Virus record (IMG/VR): IMGVR_UViG_3300000128_000012
Coordinates: 1 to 29,532 of that record
Source of the DNA: a virus
Strand: one strand, 5' to 3'
Length of the DNA: 29,532 nucleotides
Made by a program: the position numbers and the translations under genes. This document shows positions 1 to 6,655 of the stretch, piece after piece. The notes beneath the pieces were generated by a model. The model searched no databases. It saw only the letters and a program-made list of their open reading frames with translations, and was not told where the DNA came from. The number at the start of each line of letters is the position of its first letter. The stretch's first letter is position 1.

Positions 1-321
1 CACAAAGGATTAGTTGTTGCTCACGCCGATTACGTTAAATTAAATGATGTGGAATTTAGAGTTAGAAAAACCGGTAAGAAAAAGGTTAGAGATGAAAAAC
101 GTAAAAATGTTCACGCGTTTGTTGTTGGTAAGTTAGAGGATTTTTGTAAACACCCTTGTGAGGATTTACCTAAAGAAAGTGAGGGTAATGTTATAACATA
201 CGACCCATATAAATATGATTCATTTGTATATAAGAAAAATGGTGAGCCAGTATACAAAGCAACTGAGGTTGAGATGATTAATCGAAGAAATAAAATTTTT
301 ATTATAAAAGAAAACTTTTAA
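1..321 (+). CDS. Unrecognised phage protein, C-terminal part only
   Basis: The reading frame is open from the first base (HKGLVVAHADYVKLNDVEFR...) to TAA at 319-321, so the gene starts upstream of the window. The GTG at 49 is only an internal codon and I see no reason to use it as a start. The visible 106 residues begin with a very basic stretch (RKTGKKKVRDEKRKNVHAF) and end with a Tyr/Lys-rich segment. There are two nearby cysteines (CKHPC) and no catalytic motif that I recognise. It ends three bases before the gp15-like tail gene and so is probably in the same late operon. That position would suit a neck or tail completion protein, but nothing in the sequence proves it. Function is left open. 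Confidence 0.6.
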   Translation, partial: HKGLVVAHADYVKLNDVEFRVRKTGKKKVRDEKRKNVHAFVVGKLEDFCKHPCEDLPKESEGNVITYDPYKYDSFVYKKNGEPVYKATEVEMINRRNKIFIIKENF

Positions 322-324
322 TAG

Positions 325-1365
325 ATGCCACTACCTAAAAAAATAAAAAAAAATATTCCACTAACAACACAAAAAACTTTGTTGGCTAGAAGGGAAGAGT
401 TGTTGGAAAAAATCAATAAAGATGGTACATATCTACCTAAGTCCTTGCTTCATGCAGATTTAGATAGGGGGTTTTTGGATTTTGTTAAAGAAGACTTAAA
501 AACTGTTGTATCAGGTAAGTTAGTTCCAACGGTCGATATTATTATCACAACACAAAATTGGTCTCAATTTACTGAAACTTGGAATTTCGAAGATTTAGAT
601 AAAAATGTATTACCACCTTTTATAACCACAATTAGAACTCCCGAAGTTAAATATGGTACGAACCCATCATTAATTTATAATATACCAAATCGAAAACAAT
701 ATTATTACGCTCAAGTACCGACTTGGGATGGGGAGAGAAATGGTATGGATATTTATAAAATACCTCAACCTGTTCCTGTTGATATAACTTACTCCGTAAA
801 AATAGTGTGTAACAGAATGAGGGAGTTAAATAAATTAAACCAAATAGTTTTAGAAAAGTTTTCGTCAAGACAAGCATATAGAAATATTAAAGGTCATTAC
901 ATACCAATCATTATGGATAGTATTTCGGATGAGTCAGTTATGGATGTTGAAAAGAGAAAATATTACATTCAAAATTATACATTTACAATGTTAGGGTTTT
1001 TAATCGATGAGGAAGAATTTGAGGTGACTCCGGCAATATCAAGAGTTTTAAATGTGATAGAATCTGACACCCAAGTTCAGAGAAAAAATAGGAAACCGGG
1101 TATCGCCGATGAAGACACTACAGAATTAAAAGTATCATTCGTTTCCGGAAATAATGTTGTTAGCGAATCTTTCTTTTATACTACGGATTTGTTGTTATTA
1201 AAATCGGAAAATGTTGACTCTTTTGATGTGTTTATAAACGATGACTTTTACGGTACTGATGTTCAAGAATTATTAATTAACAATGGTGATAGAATTAAGG
1301 TGGTAGTGGTCAAAATTGATGAAAACAAAGAAAGTTTTATTATTTTTAAAAATAATATTATTTAG
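325..1365 (+). CDS. gp15-like tail terminator / proximal tail sheath stabiliser
   Basis: 346 aa. The core (about residues 65-245) follows the layout of T4 gp15, the protein that caps the head-proximal end of tube and sheath. It has a beta strand with VDIIITTQNW, then a Pro-rich strand region, then YSVKIVCNRMRELNKLNQIV, corresponding to the gp15 stretch of the form YELSIFTRYEDDMFQIV. A stretch IPIIMDSISDESVMDVEKRK-(I)QNYTFTMLGFLID follows, matching the gp15 segment with conserved Arg/Lys before the last strand. About 90 residues follow the core (from about 255), more than in T4 gp15 (272 aa); this part is unassigned. The neighbour on the right is the sheath, consistent with this role. Its stop codon overlaps the end of the antisense RHH gene. 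Family assignment is by motif pattern only and remote, so moderately sure. Confidence 0.6.
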   Translation: MPLPKKIKKNIPLTTQKTLLARREELLEKINKDGTYLPKSLLHADLDRGFLDFVKEDLKTVVSGKLVPTVDIIITTQNWSQFTETWNFEDLDKNVLPPFITTIRTPEVKYGTNPSLIYNIPNRKQYYYAQVPTWDGERNGMDIYKIPQPVPVDITYSVKIVCNRMRELNKLNQIVLEKFSSRQAYRNIKGHYIPIIMDSISDESVMDVEKRKYYIQNYTFTMLGFLIDEEEFEVTPAISRVLNVIESDTQVQRKNRKPGIADEDTTELKVSFVSGNNVVSESFFYTTDLLLLKSENVDSFDVFINDDFYGTDVQELLINNGDRIKVVVVKIDENKESFIIFKNNII

Positions 1366-1526
1366 TATTCTTCACCATATACGTCTTTCTTAATAGAACA
1401 TTTATCAATGATTAACTTCTCTATAAATTTATACATAGTTAACCCATTCTTATCACAGTAAGTCTTTAGAGTGGTATGTACCTCTTGAGATATTTTTAGG
1501 TTCTTTATTTTAGTGGTCTTGTCCAT
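1362..1526 (-). CDS. Small ribbon-helix-helix (Arc/CopG-like) DNA-binding protein
   Basis: A 54-aa reading frame on the minus strand, from ATG (complement of 1524-1526) to TAA (complement of 1362-1364). It is the only gene of the window in this orientation. It reads as a complete RHH fold: a short strand around residues 6-12 (KIKNLKIS), helix A about 14-26 (EVHTTLKTYCDKN), the turn GLT at 28-30, and helix B about 31-43 (MYKFIEKLIIDKC). The alternation of hydrophobic residues and the 'lkis.evh..lk.yc..ngl.my.fiekli' layout are what small phage and plasmid RHH proteins show. RHH proteins bind DNA as dimers and usually act as repressors. It converges on the gp15-like gene (4-base overlap) and diverges from the sheath gene. 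It might control the shared upstream region, which contains a palindrome at 1607-1622. The target is inference. Confidence 0.72.
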   Translation of the reverse strand: MDKTTKIKNLKISQEVHTTLKTYCDKNGLTMYKFIEKLIIDKCSIKKDVYGEEY

Positions 1527-1533
1527 AGGCAGA

Positions 1534-1561
1534 AAAAAGGTAGAAAAAAGTATACCTTTTT
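1534..1561. repeat. Inverted repeat upstream of the RHH gene
   Basis: AAAAAGGTA (1534-1542) and TACCTTTTT (1553-1561) are exact inverted copies with a 10-base spacer. The repeat sits 8-35 bases upstream of the RHH start codon. It could be a hairpin in the RHH leader, part of a terminator, or an operator for the RHH protein; the sequence alone does not decide. Confidence 0.45.
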
Positions 1562-1569
1562 AATAAATA
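1560..1569 (-). promoter_or_regulatory. Candidate promoter element for the RHH gene
   Basis: Read on the minus strand this is TATTTATTAA, one base from the TATTTATAA element in front of the + strand late genes. It lies 34 bases upstream of the RHH ATG. This spacing is like that of the other copies. Evidence is motif similarity only. Confidence 0.35.
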
Positions 1570-1601
1570 GTTCCTTAGGTAAAAAGAACTTTGTTTTTTT
1601 T
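1569..1601 (+). terminator. Candidate terminator after the gp15-like gene
   Basis: AGTTCCTT (1569-1576) pairs with AAAGAACT (1583-1590) with one mismatch and a 6-base loop, followed by TTGTTTTTTTT. It could stop + strand transcription before the sheath promoter. It also lies in the RHH upstream region. Confidence 0.45.
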
Positions 1602-1606
1602 CACAA

Positions 1607-1622
1607 TATTTATCTATAAATA
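1607..1622 (+). promoter_or_regulatory. Late promoter element / palindrome upstream of sheath
   Basis: TATTTATCTATAAATA is a 7+2+7 perfect inverted repeat. Its right half is exactly the T4 late promoter -10 octamer TATAAATA (1615-1622), 24 bases upstream of the sheath ATG, and an A-rich leader follows. Because it is symmetrical it could work in both directions or be bound by a dimer such as the adjacent RHH protein. Confidence 0.55.
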
Positions 1623-1646
1623 AATAAAACAATAAATTAAAAACAA

Positions 1647-4600
1647 ATGGCATCAAATCAAAAAGTATTCGTTTCACCGGGTGTGTTTACCTCTGAAGTT
1701 GACTTAAGTTTCGTAGCACAGAGTGTGGGTGTAACCACATTAGGTCTTGTAGGTGAAACTCTAAAAGGTCCAGCTTTTGAACCAATATTCATACGTAATT
1801 TTAACGAATTTACAACTTATTTTGGAGGAGCATCCCCCGAAAAATTCATAAATACACAAATTCCTAAGTACGAAGCGTCTTATATAGCTAGAGCTTATTT
1901 ACAACAATCGAATCAATTGTTTGTAACTAGAGTTTTAGGTTTATCAGGATATGACGCAGGACCGTCTTGGACAATCACAACAAAAGGTAATGTAAATCCT
2001 ACTACGGTAGATTTTTTCTGTGAAAGTGCAACAACAGTTGATTGCGTTACAGAATGTGTTGATTATAAAACTATTGATTTCTCAATCGATTTCTCAGGTT
2101 GTACTAATAACTTAGATTCGGTTTCATTTACATCACCAAATCAAATACCTGAGGTAATTTCAGAAAAACTGACAATACCTTATGAATTATTTGATGGTAG
2201 TACATCGACATTAAACAATGATATGAAATCTCAGATATTTAGTATCATTAGTACTCCGGCATCCGAAGATTACAATATTAATTATTATGGTGCAATACCG
2301 GGAAAAACTTATGACGATTTTAAAACAGTATTTACTGGAGAAACAAATGTGTTTGGTGTGGATAACGTTAGTTCAACTGAGATTGATTACTCAGCACCCC
2401 AAAACGATTCTTGGTATTACGGTTTATTCGACAATAATGGTGACGCGGCTTACAGTGGTTATTCTTATTGGTCAATAGTAACAGGGTTAACTCTTAATCC
2501 GGTTACGACAACGACAACAATAAATTCAACAACGACTACCACAACAACAGACCCATGTGTAACACCTGTACCACCGTCGACAACAACGACAACAACAGCG
2601 GCACCGGTAAATTGTTATACGGGTACATTAATCGGTAGGATTTATGTTTACTCAGGGACGGCTTATACAGATTACGATGATTTAGTTATCGCAACTTTAC
2701 GTTCAAGAGGTTTGGCAACATATTCAACTGACGACGGAGCGGTATACGAGGTTTCAGGTTTAACCGACGTTACTTTAGATTGTACCGGAACATACTCGGG
2801 TGTTACTAAAAACCCATATTCGGCGTTTGGTGTAAACATTACAAATAAAAATAACGAACAATATTTCTTTGAGACGTCATTCCAAAATTCAGACCCTAAG
2901 TACCTAAGTAAAGTATTTGGTTCATCTAACTTCGCAAAATCGAGAGCAAATGTTCCGTTGTTTGTTGAAGAAAAGTTCCAAACTTTATTAAATTACGGAT
3001 GGAGAAGTGGATTTATTAGAGGTCTTAATTGTAAGTTAAATGCTTTACCTGATGCGAGACAAGGTTCAGACCCTACGTCTATCGCATTTTATTTAGAACA
3101 ATATCAATCGGCAGAATCTCCGTGGGTAGTGTCTGAATTAAGAGGTACTAAAGTTTATAACCTTTTTAAATTTACATCGATTTCTGACGGTAATGCTTCA
3201 AATACTGAAGTTAAAATATCGGTATCAAATATTTCATTTAATAATGGTACATTTGATTTATTAGTTAGAGATTTCTTTGACACGGATGCAAATCCTGTTG
3301 TATTAGAAAAATTCACTAACTGTGCTATGGACCCAAATCAAAATAATTTTGTAGCACAAAAAGTTGGAACTGTTGACGGGGAATACTCATTAAATTCAAG
3401 ATACATAATGTTGACAATGAATGAAGACGCACCGATAGACTCATTACCATGTGGGTTCGAAGGTTATGACTTTAGAGAATATGCTGGTTCAAGACCACCT
3501 TTCCCAATTTATAAAACAAAGTATGATTTCCCAGGTGAAGTTATATATAACCCACCTTTCGGTTTAGCGTCAGGAGATGATGATATAATCAGAAGTAGTG
3601 GTGATAATGTAAGAAGAACTTACTTAGGTATTTCTAATACTATAGGTATCGATGCTGATTTCTTTAACTATAAAGGTAAACAATTACCGTTAGATATTTG
3701 TACTAGTACAACCGGAAATGAGTGGCCTTACAGAACTAAAGGTTTCCACATGGATATTAACGCAAGTGGTATTACAATTCCGGATGTTTACGCGAGTAGT
3801 GGTACTACGGCATTTTCTACGGGTGACGCTCCTTTTGTTAGAGACCCTGATAGTGAAGAAAATCCTTATTATAGATTATTCGCTCGTAAATTTACTTTCT
3901 TAGTTGCAGGTGGTTTCGACGGATGGGACATATATAGAGAAACTAGAACTAACAGTGATAGATTTGTATTAGGAAGGTCAGGATACTTAAACGGTTCTTG
4001 TTCATCAATAAAATACCCAACTGCAACAGGATGGGGAGCGTTTAAACAAATAACTGTAGGTGATAATACTCAAGGTTATGGGAATACTGATTATTACGCT
4101 TATCTATTAGGTCAAAGAACCTTTGAAAACCCTGAAGCGGTTAATATTAACATATTTACAACACCGGGTATTGATTATGTGAACAACTCAGATTTAGTTG
4201 AACAAGCTATTGATATGGTTGAGAACGATAGAGCGGATTCTATATATATCGCAACAACACCTGATTACAATTTATTTACACCAACAACGGGAGTTCAATC
4301 AGATTTGATTTATCCACAAGAAGCTGTAGATAATTTAGATAATACAGGTATTGATTCTAACTATACTGCGACCTACTACCCTTGGGTATTAACTAGAGAT
4401 AGTGTGAATAACACTCAAATCTATTTACCACCAACGGCTGAGGTTGTTAAAAACTTAGCTTTAACCGATAACATTGCTTTCCCTTGGTTCGCCGCGGCGG
4501 GTTACACGAGAGGTATAGTTAACGCAATTAAAGCGAGAAAGAAACTTACTCAAGAAGATAGAGATGTTCTTTATCAAGGTAGAATTAACCCAATTGCAAC

Positions 4601-4976
4601 ATTCTCAGATGTGGGAACTGTTATATGGGGTAACAAAACCTTACAAATTAGAGAAAGTGCTTTAGATAGGATTAACGTCAGAAGATTATTATTACAAGCT
4701 CGTAAATTAATTTCGGCTGTTTCAGTTAGATTATTATTCGAACAAAATGATGAAAAAGTAAGACAGGATTTCTTAGACGCAGTCAACCCGATACTAGACG
4801 CAATTAGACGTGATAGAGGTATCTATGACTTTAGAGTGACTGTTTCATCAGACGCATCTGATTTGGATAGAAACCAAATGACCGGTAGTATTTATATTAA
4901 ACCTACTAAATCATTAGAATTTATCGACATCACGTTCTTTATAACACCTGCGGGAGCATCGTTTGAGAACATATAA
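1647..4976 (+). CDS. gp18: Contractile tail sheath protein with inserted domains
   Basis: 1109 aa against 659 in T4 gp18. The N-terminus (VFVSPGVFTSEVDLSFVAQS, then LGLVGETLKGPAFEPIFI) is the standard start of a myovirus sheath. The last ~190 residues are the conserved sheath C-terminal domain: LPPTAEVVKNLALTDN, PWFAAAGYTRG, INPIATF, a segment around LLLQARKLI, and the closing IDITFFITPAG. Between them lie the variable, surface-exposed domains, much enlarged. Residues 125-152 carry four cysteines (C125, C133, C137, C152). Residues 287-317 contain three runs of five to seven threonines separated by INS and by a Pro/Cys segment. They lead into a compact domain (about 321-381) starting APVNCYTG and ending LDCTG. 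The sheath polymer contracts to drive the tube into the host. The gene has its own promoter and a strong terminator, fitting very high expression. Start at 1647 follows the leader AAAAACAA. Confidence 0.96.
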   Translation: MASNQKVFVSPGVFTSEVDLSFVAQSVGVTTLGLVGETLKGPAFEPIFIRNFNEFTTYFGGASPEKFINTQIPKYEASYIARAYLQQSNQLFVTRVLGLSGYDAGPSWTITTKGNVNPTTVDFFCESATTVDCVTECVDYKTIDFSIDFSGCTNNLDSVSFTSPNQIPEVISEKLTIPYELFDGSTSTLNNDMKSQIFSIISTPASEDYNINYYGAIPGKTYDDFKTVFTGETNVFGVDNVSSTEIDYSAPQNDSWYYGLFDNNGDAAYSGYSYWSIVTGLTLNPVTTTTTINSTTTTTTTDPCVTPVPPSTTTTTTAAPVNCYTGTLIGRIYVYSGTAYTDYDDLVIATLRSRGLATYSTDDGAVYEVSGLTDVTLDCTGTYSGVTKNPYSAFGVNITNKNNEQYFFETSFQNSDPKYLSKVFGSSNFAKSRANVPLFVEEKFQTLLNYGWRSGFIRGLNCKLNALPDARQGSDPTSIAFYLEQYQSAESPWVVSELRGTKVYNLFKFTSISDGNASNTEVKISVSNISFNNGTFDLLVRDFFDTDANPVVLEKFTNCAMDPNQNNFVAQKVGTVDGEYSLNSRYIMLTMNEDAPIDSLPCGFEGYDFREYAGSRPPFPIYKTKYDFPGEVIYNPPFGLASGDDDIIRSSGDNVRRTYLGISNTIGIDADFFNYKGKQLPLDICTSTTGNEWPYRTKGFHMDINASGITIPDVYASSGTTAFSTGDAPFVRDPDSEENPYYRLFARKFTFLVAGGFDGWDIYRETRTNSDRFVLGRSGYLNGSCSSIKYPTATGWGAFKQITVGDNTQGYGNTDYYAYLLGQRTFENPEAVNINIFTTPGIDYVNNSDLVEQAIDMVENDRADSIYIATTPDYNLFTPTTGVQSDLIYPQEAVDNLDNTGIDSNYTATYYPWVLTRDSVNNTQIYLPPTAEVVKNLALTDNIAFPWFAAAGYTRGIVNAIKARKKLTQEDRDVLYQGRINPIATFSDVGTVIWGNKTLQIRESALDRINVRRLLLQARKLISAVSVRLLFEQNDEKVRQDFLDAVNPILDAIRRDRGIYDFRVTVSSDASDLDRNQMTGSIYIKPTKSLEFIDITFFITPAGASFENI

Positions 4977-4988
4977 TAAAAAAAACCT

Positions 4989-5024
4989 AAAGGTGGGGTC
5001 ATAAAACGACTCCACCTTTTATTT
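4989..5024 (+). terminator. Strong intrinsic terminator after sheath
   Basis: AAAGGTGGGGTC (4989-5000) pairs with GACTCCACCTTT (5008-5019) over 12 bp with one G-T pair and a 7-base loop, followed by TATTT. It ends the sheath transcript, 12 bases after the stop codon. Confidence 0.85.
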
Positions 5025-5030
5025 ATATAA
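5020..5030 (+). promoter_or_regulatory. TATTTATA-type element at the HAD gene start
   Basis: TATTTATATAA directly abuts the ATG at 5032 and overlaps the tail of the terminator. If used as a late -10 element, transcription would start at or just after this ATG. That would favour the ATG at 5086 as the translated start. Confidence 0.35.
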
Positions 5031-5031
5031 T

Positions 5032-5847
5032 ATGAAAACACATAATAATATTTTAGAAGGTATTGATGAAGAAGGAACTCCGGATATGAAGTATTACGCT
5101 TTTGACTGGGATGATAATATCATGAATATGCCAACCAAAATTATATTAAAAGACGATGAGGGTGATGAGGTAGGTATGTCTACTGAAGATTTCGCAGAGT
5201 ATAGGACTTTAATAGGTAAAGAAGACTTTAACTATGAAGGTCATAATATTGTTGGTTTTGGGGAAGACCCATTTAAAAATTTTGGAGTTAAAGGTGATAA
5301 ACAATTTATAATTGACTCAATGTTAGCATCTGTAGGTCCGGCTTGGCCAGATTTTGTAGAAGCGATTAATAACGGGTCAATATTTTCGATAATAACGGCT
5401 AGAGGTCATACACCATCAATCTTAAAAGAAGCTTGTTATAATTTAATTGTGTCGAATCATAATGGTATCGATTCAAATGAATTAGTTAAAAACTTAGAAA
5501 AATTTAGAGATATTAATGGTCAAGATGAAGTTTCTAAAAAAGATATGATAAGAGAATATTTAGATTTGTGTCGTTTCCACCCCGTTAGTTATGGTGAGGG
5601 TTCGGCGACAGACCCTGAAGAAGGTAAGGTTAGTGCTTTACGGGAATTTATTGAACACATTAAAGTTATCTCAAATGAAATTAAAAAAAGAGCCTTTCTT
5701 AAAAATAAAGTTTCAAATAATTTCACACCTACAATAGGTTTCTCAGATGACGATATACGTAACGTAGAGGTTATTAAAGATAGATTTAAGGATGAACCTA
5801 TGGTTAAAACATATTCGACCGCTGGTGGGGTTAAGAGACCATATTAA
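5032..5847 (+). CDS. HAD-superfamily-like hydrolase/phosphatase, role unknown
   Basis: 271 aa with the HAD motif set in the right order. Motif I is YAFDWDDN (D25, D27 as nucleophile and acid/base). Motif II is IFSIITARG (T122). A Lys-rich helix near 215-226 (IKKRAFLKNK) could give the motif III lysine. Motif IV is IGFSDDDIRNVE (D239-D241). HAD enzymes transfer phosphoryl groups through an aspartyl-phosphate, and the phage family includes polynucleotide and nucleotide phosphatases; the substrate here cannot be read. The cap-like stretch between motifs I and II is long and acidic. It sits between sheath and tube genes, so it is probably expressed late. The ATG at 5086 (MKYYAFDWDDN) starts just before motif I and is a serious alternative start; an AAGGA lies 9 bases before it. 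I favour HAD-like with unknown role. Confidence 0.7.
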   Translation: MKTHNNILEGIDEEGTPDMKYYAFDWDDNIMNMPTKIILKDDEGDEVGMSTEDFAEYRTLIGKEDFNYEGHNIVGFGEDPFKNFGVKGDKQFIIDSMLASVGPAWPDFVEAINNGSIFSIITARGHTPSILKEACYNLIVSNHNGIDSNELVKNLEKFRDINGQDEVSKKDMIREYLDLCRFHPVSYGEGSATDPEEGKVSALREFIEHIKVISNEIKKRAFLKNKVSNNFTPTIGFSDDDIRNVEVIKDRFKDEPMVKTYSTAGGVKRPY

Positions 5848-5856
5848 AGATTTTTT

Positions 5857-5880
5857 ACTAGTATATAATATATTACTAGT
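5857..5880. repeat. Inverted repeat after the HAD gene
   Basis: ACTAGTA (5857-5863) and TACTAGT (5874-5880) are exact inverted copies with a 10-base AT-only spacer. No T-run follows, so a terminator is doubtful. It could be a protein-binding site or a weak hairpin in the 198-base gap before the tube gene. Confidence 0.4.
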
Positions 5881-5888
5881 TAATTATA

Positions 5889-5900
5889 TATTTATAAATA
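5889..5900 (+). promoter_or_regulatory. 12-bp palindrome TATTTATAAATA upstream of tube gene
   Basis: A perfect palindrome containing the T4 late octamer TATAAATA (5893-5900). It lies 146 bases upstream of the tube ATG, so it is either a distal promoter or a regulator site. The rest of the 5848-6045 gap holds no gene that I can see. Confidence 0.45.
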
Positions 5901-5993
5901 AGTTAATTAAATTTTAAGTATTTATTATTAGAGTTCTAGTTAGAGAATATTTTAAAAAAAATTAAAGTAAATAGAAAAATTTTAGTTAGGCTA

Positions 5994-6003
5994 TATTTAT
6001 AAG
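5994..6003 (+). promoter_or_regulatory. Late promoter element of tail tube gene
   Basis: TATTTATAAG, 42 bases upstream of the tube start, followed by an A-rich leader. It matches the element found in front of the other late genes in this window. Confidence 0.5.
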
Positions 6004-6045
6004 AGAAATAAAAAGATAAACAAAAATAATTAAATACAAAAACAA

Positions 6046-6534
6046 ATGGCTGATTTATTAATGAAAATGCCCATACCATACGAACCAAAAAGACAAAATA
6101 GGTTCGTTCTGAGATTTCCATCATCTCTAGGGATAAATGAATGGTTCGTAGAGTCTACGGCTAGACCTAAAATAACGGTGGCTTCTACAGAGATACAATT
6201 TTTAAACACCTCAACATATGTTGCTGGTAGATTTAATTGGGAACCTCTTAATGTTACATTTAGAGACCCTATTGGACCATCGGCTTCTCAAGCTTTAATG
6301 GAATGGGTTAGGTTATGTGCTGAATCTGTTACAGGTCGTATGGGTTACGCCGCAGGATATAAGAAAAATGTCGATTTAGAATTACTAGACCCAACAGGTG
6401 TAGTTGTTGAAAAATGGATACTTGAAGGAACTTTTCTAACTTCAGTTGATTTCGGAAGTTTAGATTATAAGACTGATGCTATCGCGACTATAACGGCTAG
6501 TATGAGAATGGACCGTTGTGTTTTAGTATATTAA
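6046..6534 (+). CDS. gp19: Tail tube protein
   Basis: 162 aa, practically the length of T4 gp19 (163 aa). Recognisable features are the N-terminal PKRQNRFVLRFPSSLGI, the strand STARPKITVASTEIQFLNTSTYVAGRFNWEPLNVTF seen as separate parts around residues 38-73, the DPIGPSASQALMEWVR helix, and the closing GSLDYKTDAIATITASMRMD. These belong to the gp19/Hcp-like tube fold, whose hexameric rings form the inner tube through which DNA passes. The start follows the leader ATACAAAAACAA. The gene has its own late promoter element and is closed by a long hairpin terminator. It is therefore its own unit, as the sheath is, consistent with high copy number in the virion. Confidence 0.95.
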   Translation: MADLLMKMPIPYEPKRQNRFVLRFPSSLGINEWFVESTARPKITVASTEIQFLNTSTYVAGRFNWEPLNVTFRDPIGPSASQALMEWVRLCAESVTGRMGYAAGYKKNVDLELLDPTGVVVEKWILEGTFLTSVDFGSLDYKTDAIATITASMRMDRCVLVY

Positions 6535-6552
6535 AATGAAAAAATTTTATTT

Positions 6553-6588
6553 AAAAAATCCATACAAATTTGTGTGGATTTTTTTTTT
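6553..6588 (+). terminator. Strong intrinsic terminator after tube gene
   Basis: AAAAAATCCATACAAA (6553-6568) is followed at once by its near-exact inverted copy TTTGTGTGGATTTTTT (6569-6584), with one A/G wobble position, and then more T. A long stem with a minimal loop. Confidence 0.85.
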
Positions 6589-6606
6589 ATTAATATTGTA
6601 GTATAC

Positions 6607-6618
6607 CATTTATAAATG
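6607..6618 (+). promoter_or_regulatory. Palindromic late promoter element of chaperone gene
   Basis: CATTTATAAATG is a perfect 12-bp palindrome containing TATAAATG, one base from the T4 late octamer. It lies 37 bases upstream of the ATG at 6656. Confidence 0.45.
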
Positions 6619-6655
6619 TGTAAAATACTTTATTATAGATTTAAAGAGAATTTAT

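Noticed and set aside
49-321. A 90-aa gene starting at GTG 49
   Set aside because: The frame is open and protein-like back to base 1, so it is the end of a larger gene cut by the window edge.
2500-2602. ACN repeat tract as a frame-breaking microsatellite or sequencing artefact
   Set aside because: The frame is kept through all three runs and the codons vary (ACA, ACG, ACT, ACC), so it is a selected Thr linker.
5857-5880. Hairpin as terminator of the HAD gene
   Set aside because: The stem is only 7 bp, AT-rich, and not followed by a T-run; kept only as an inverted repeat.
5936-6124. 62-aa minus-strand frame over the tube gene start
   Set aside because: Phe/Leu-rich translation of AT-rich control DNA and tube codons; not protein-like beyond composition.
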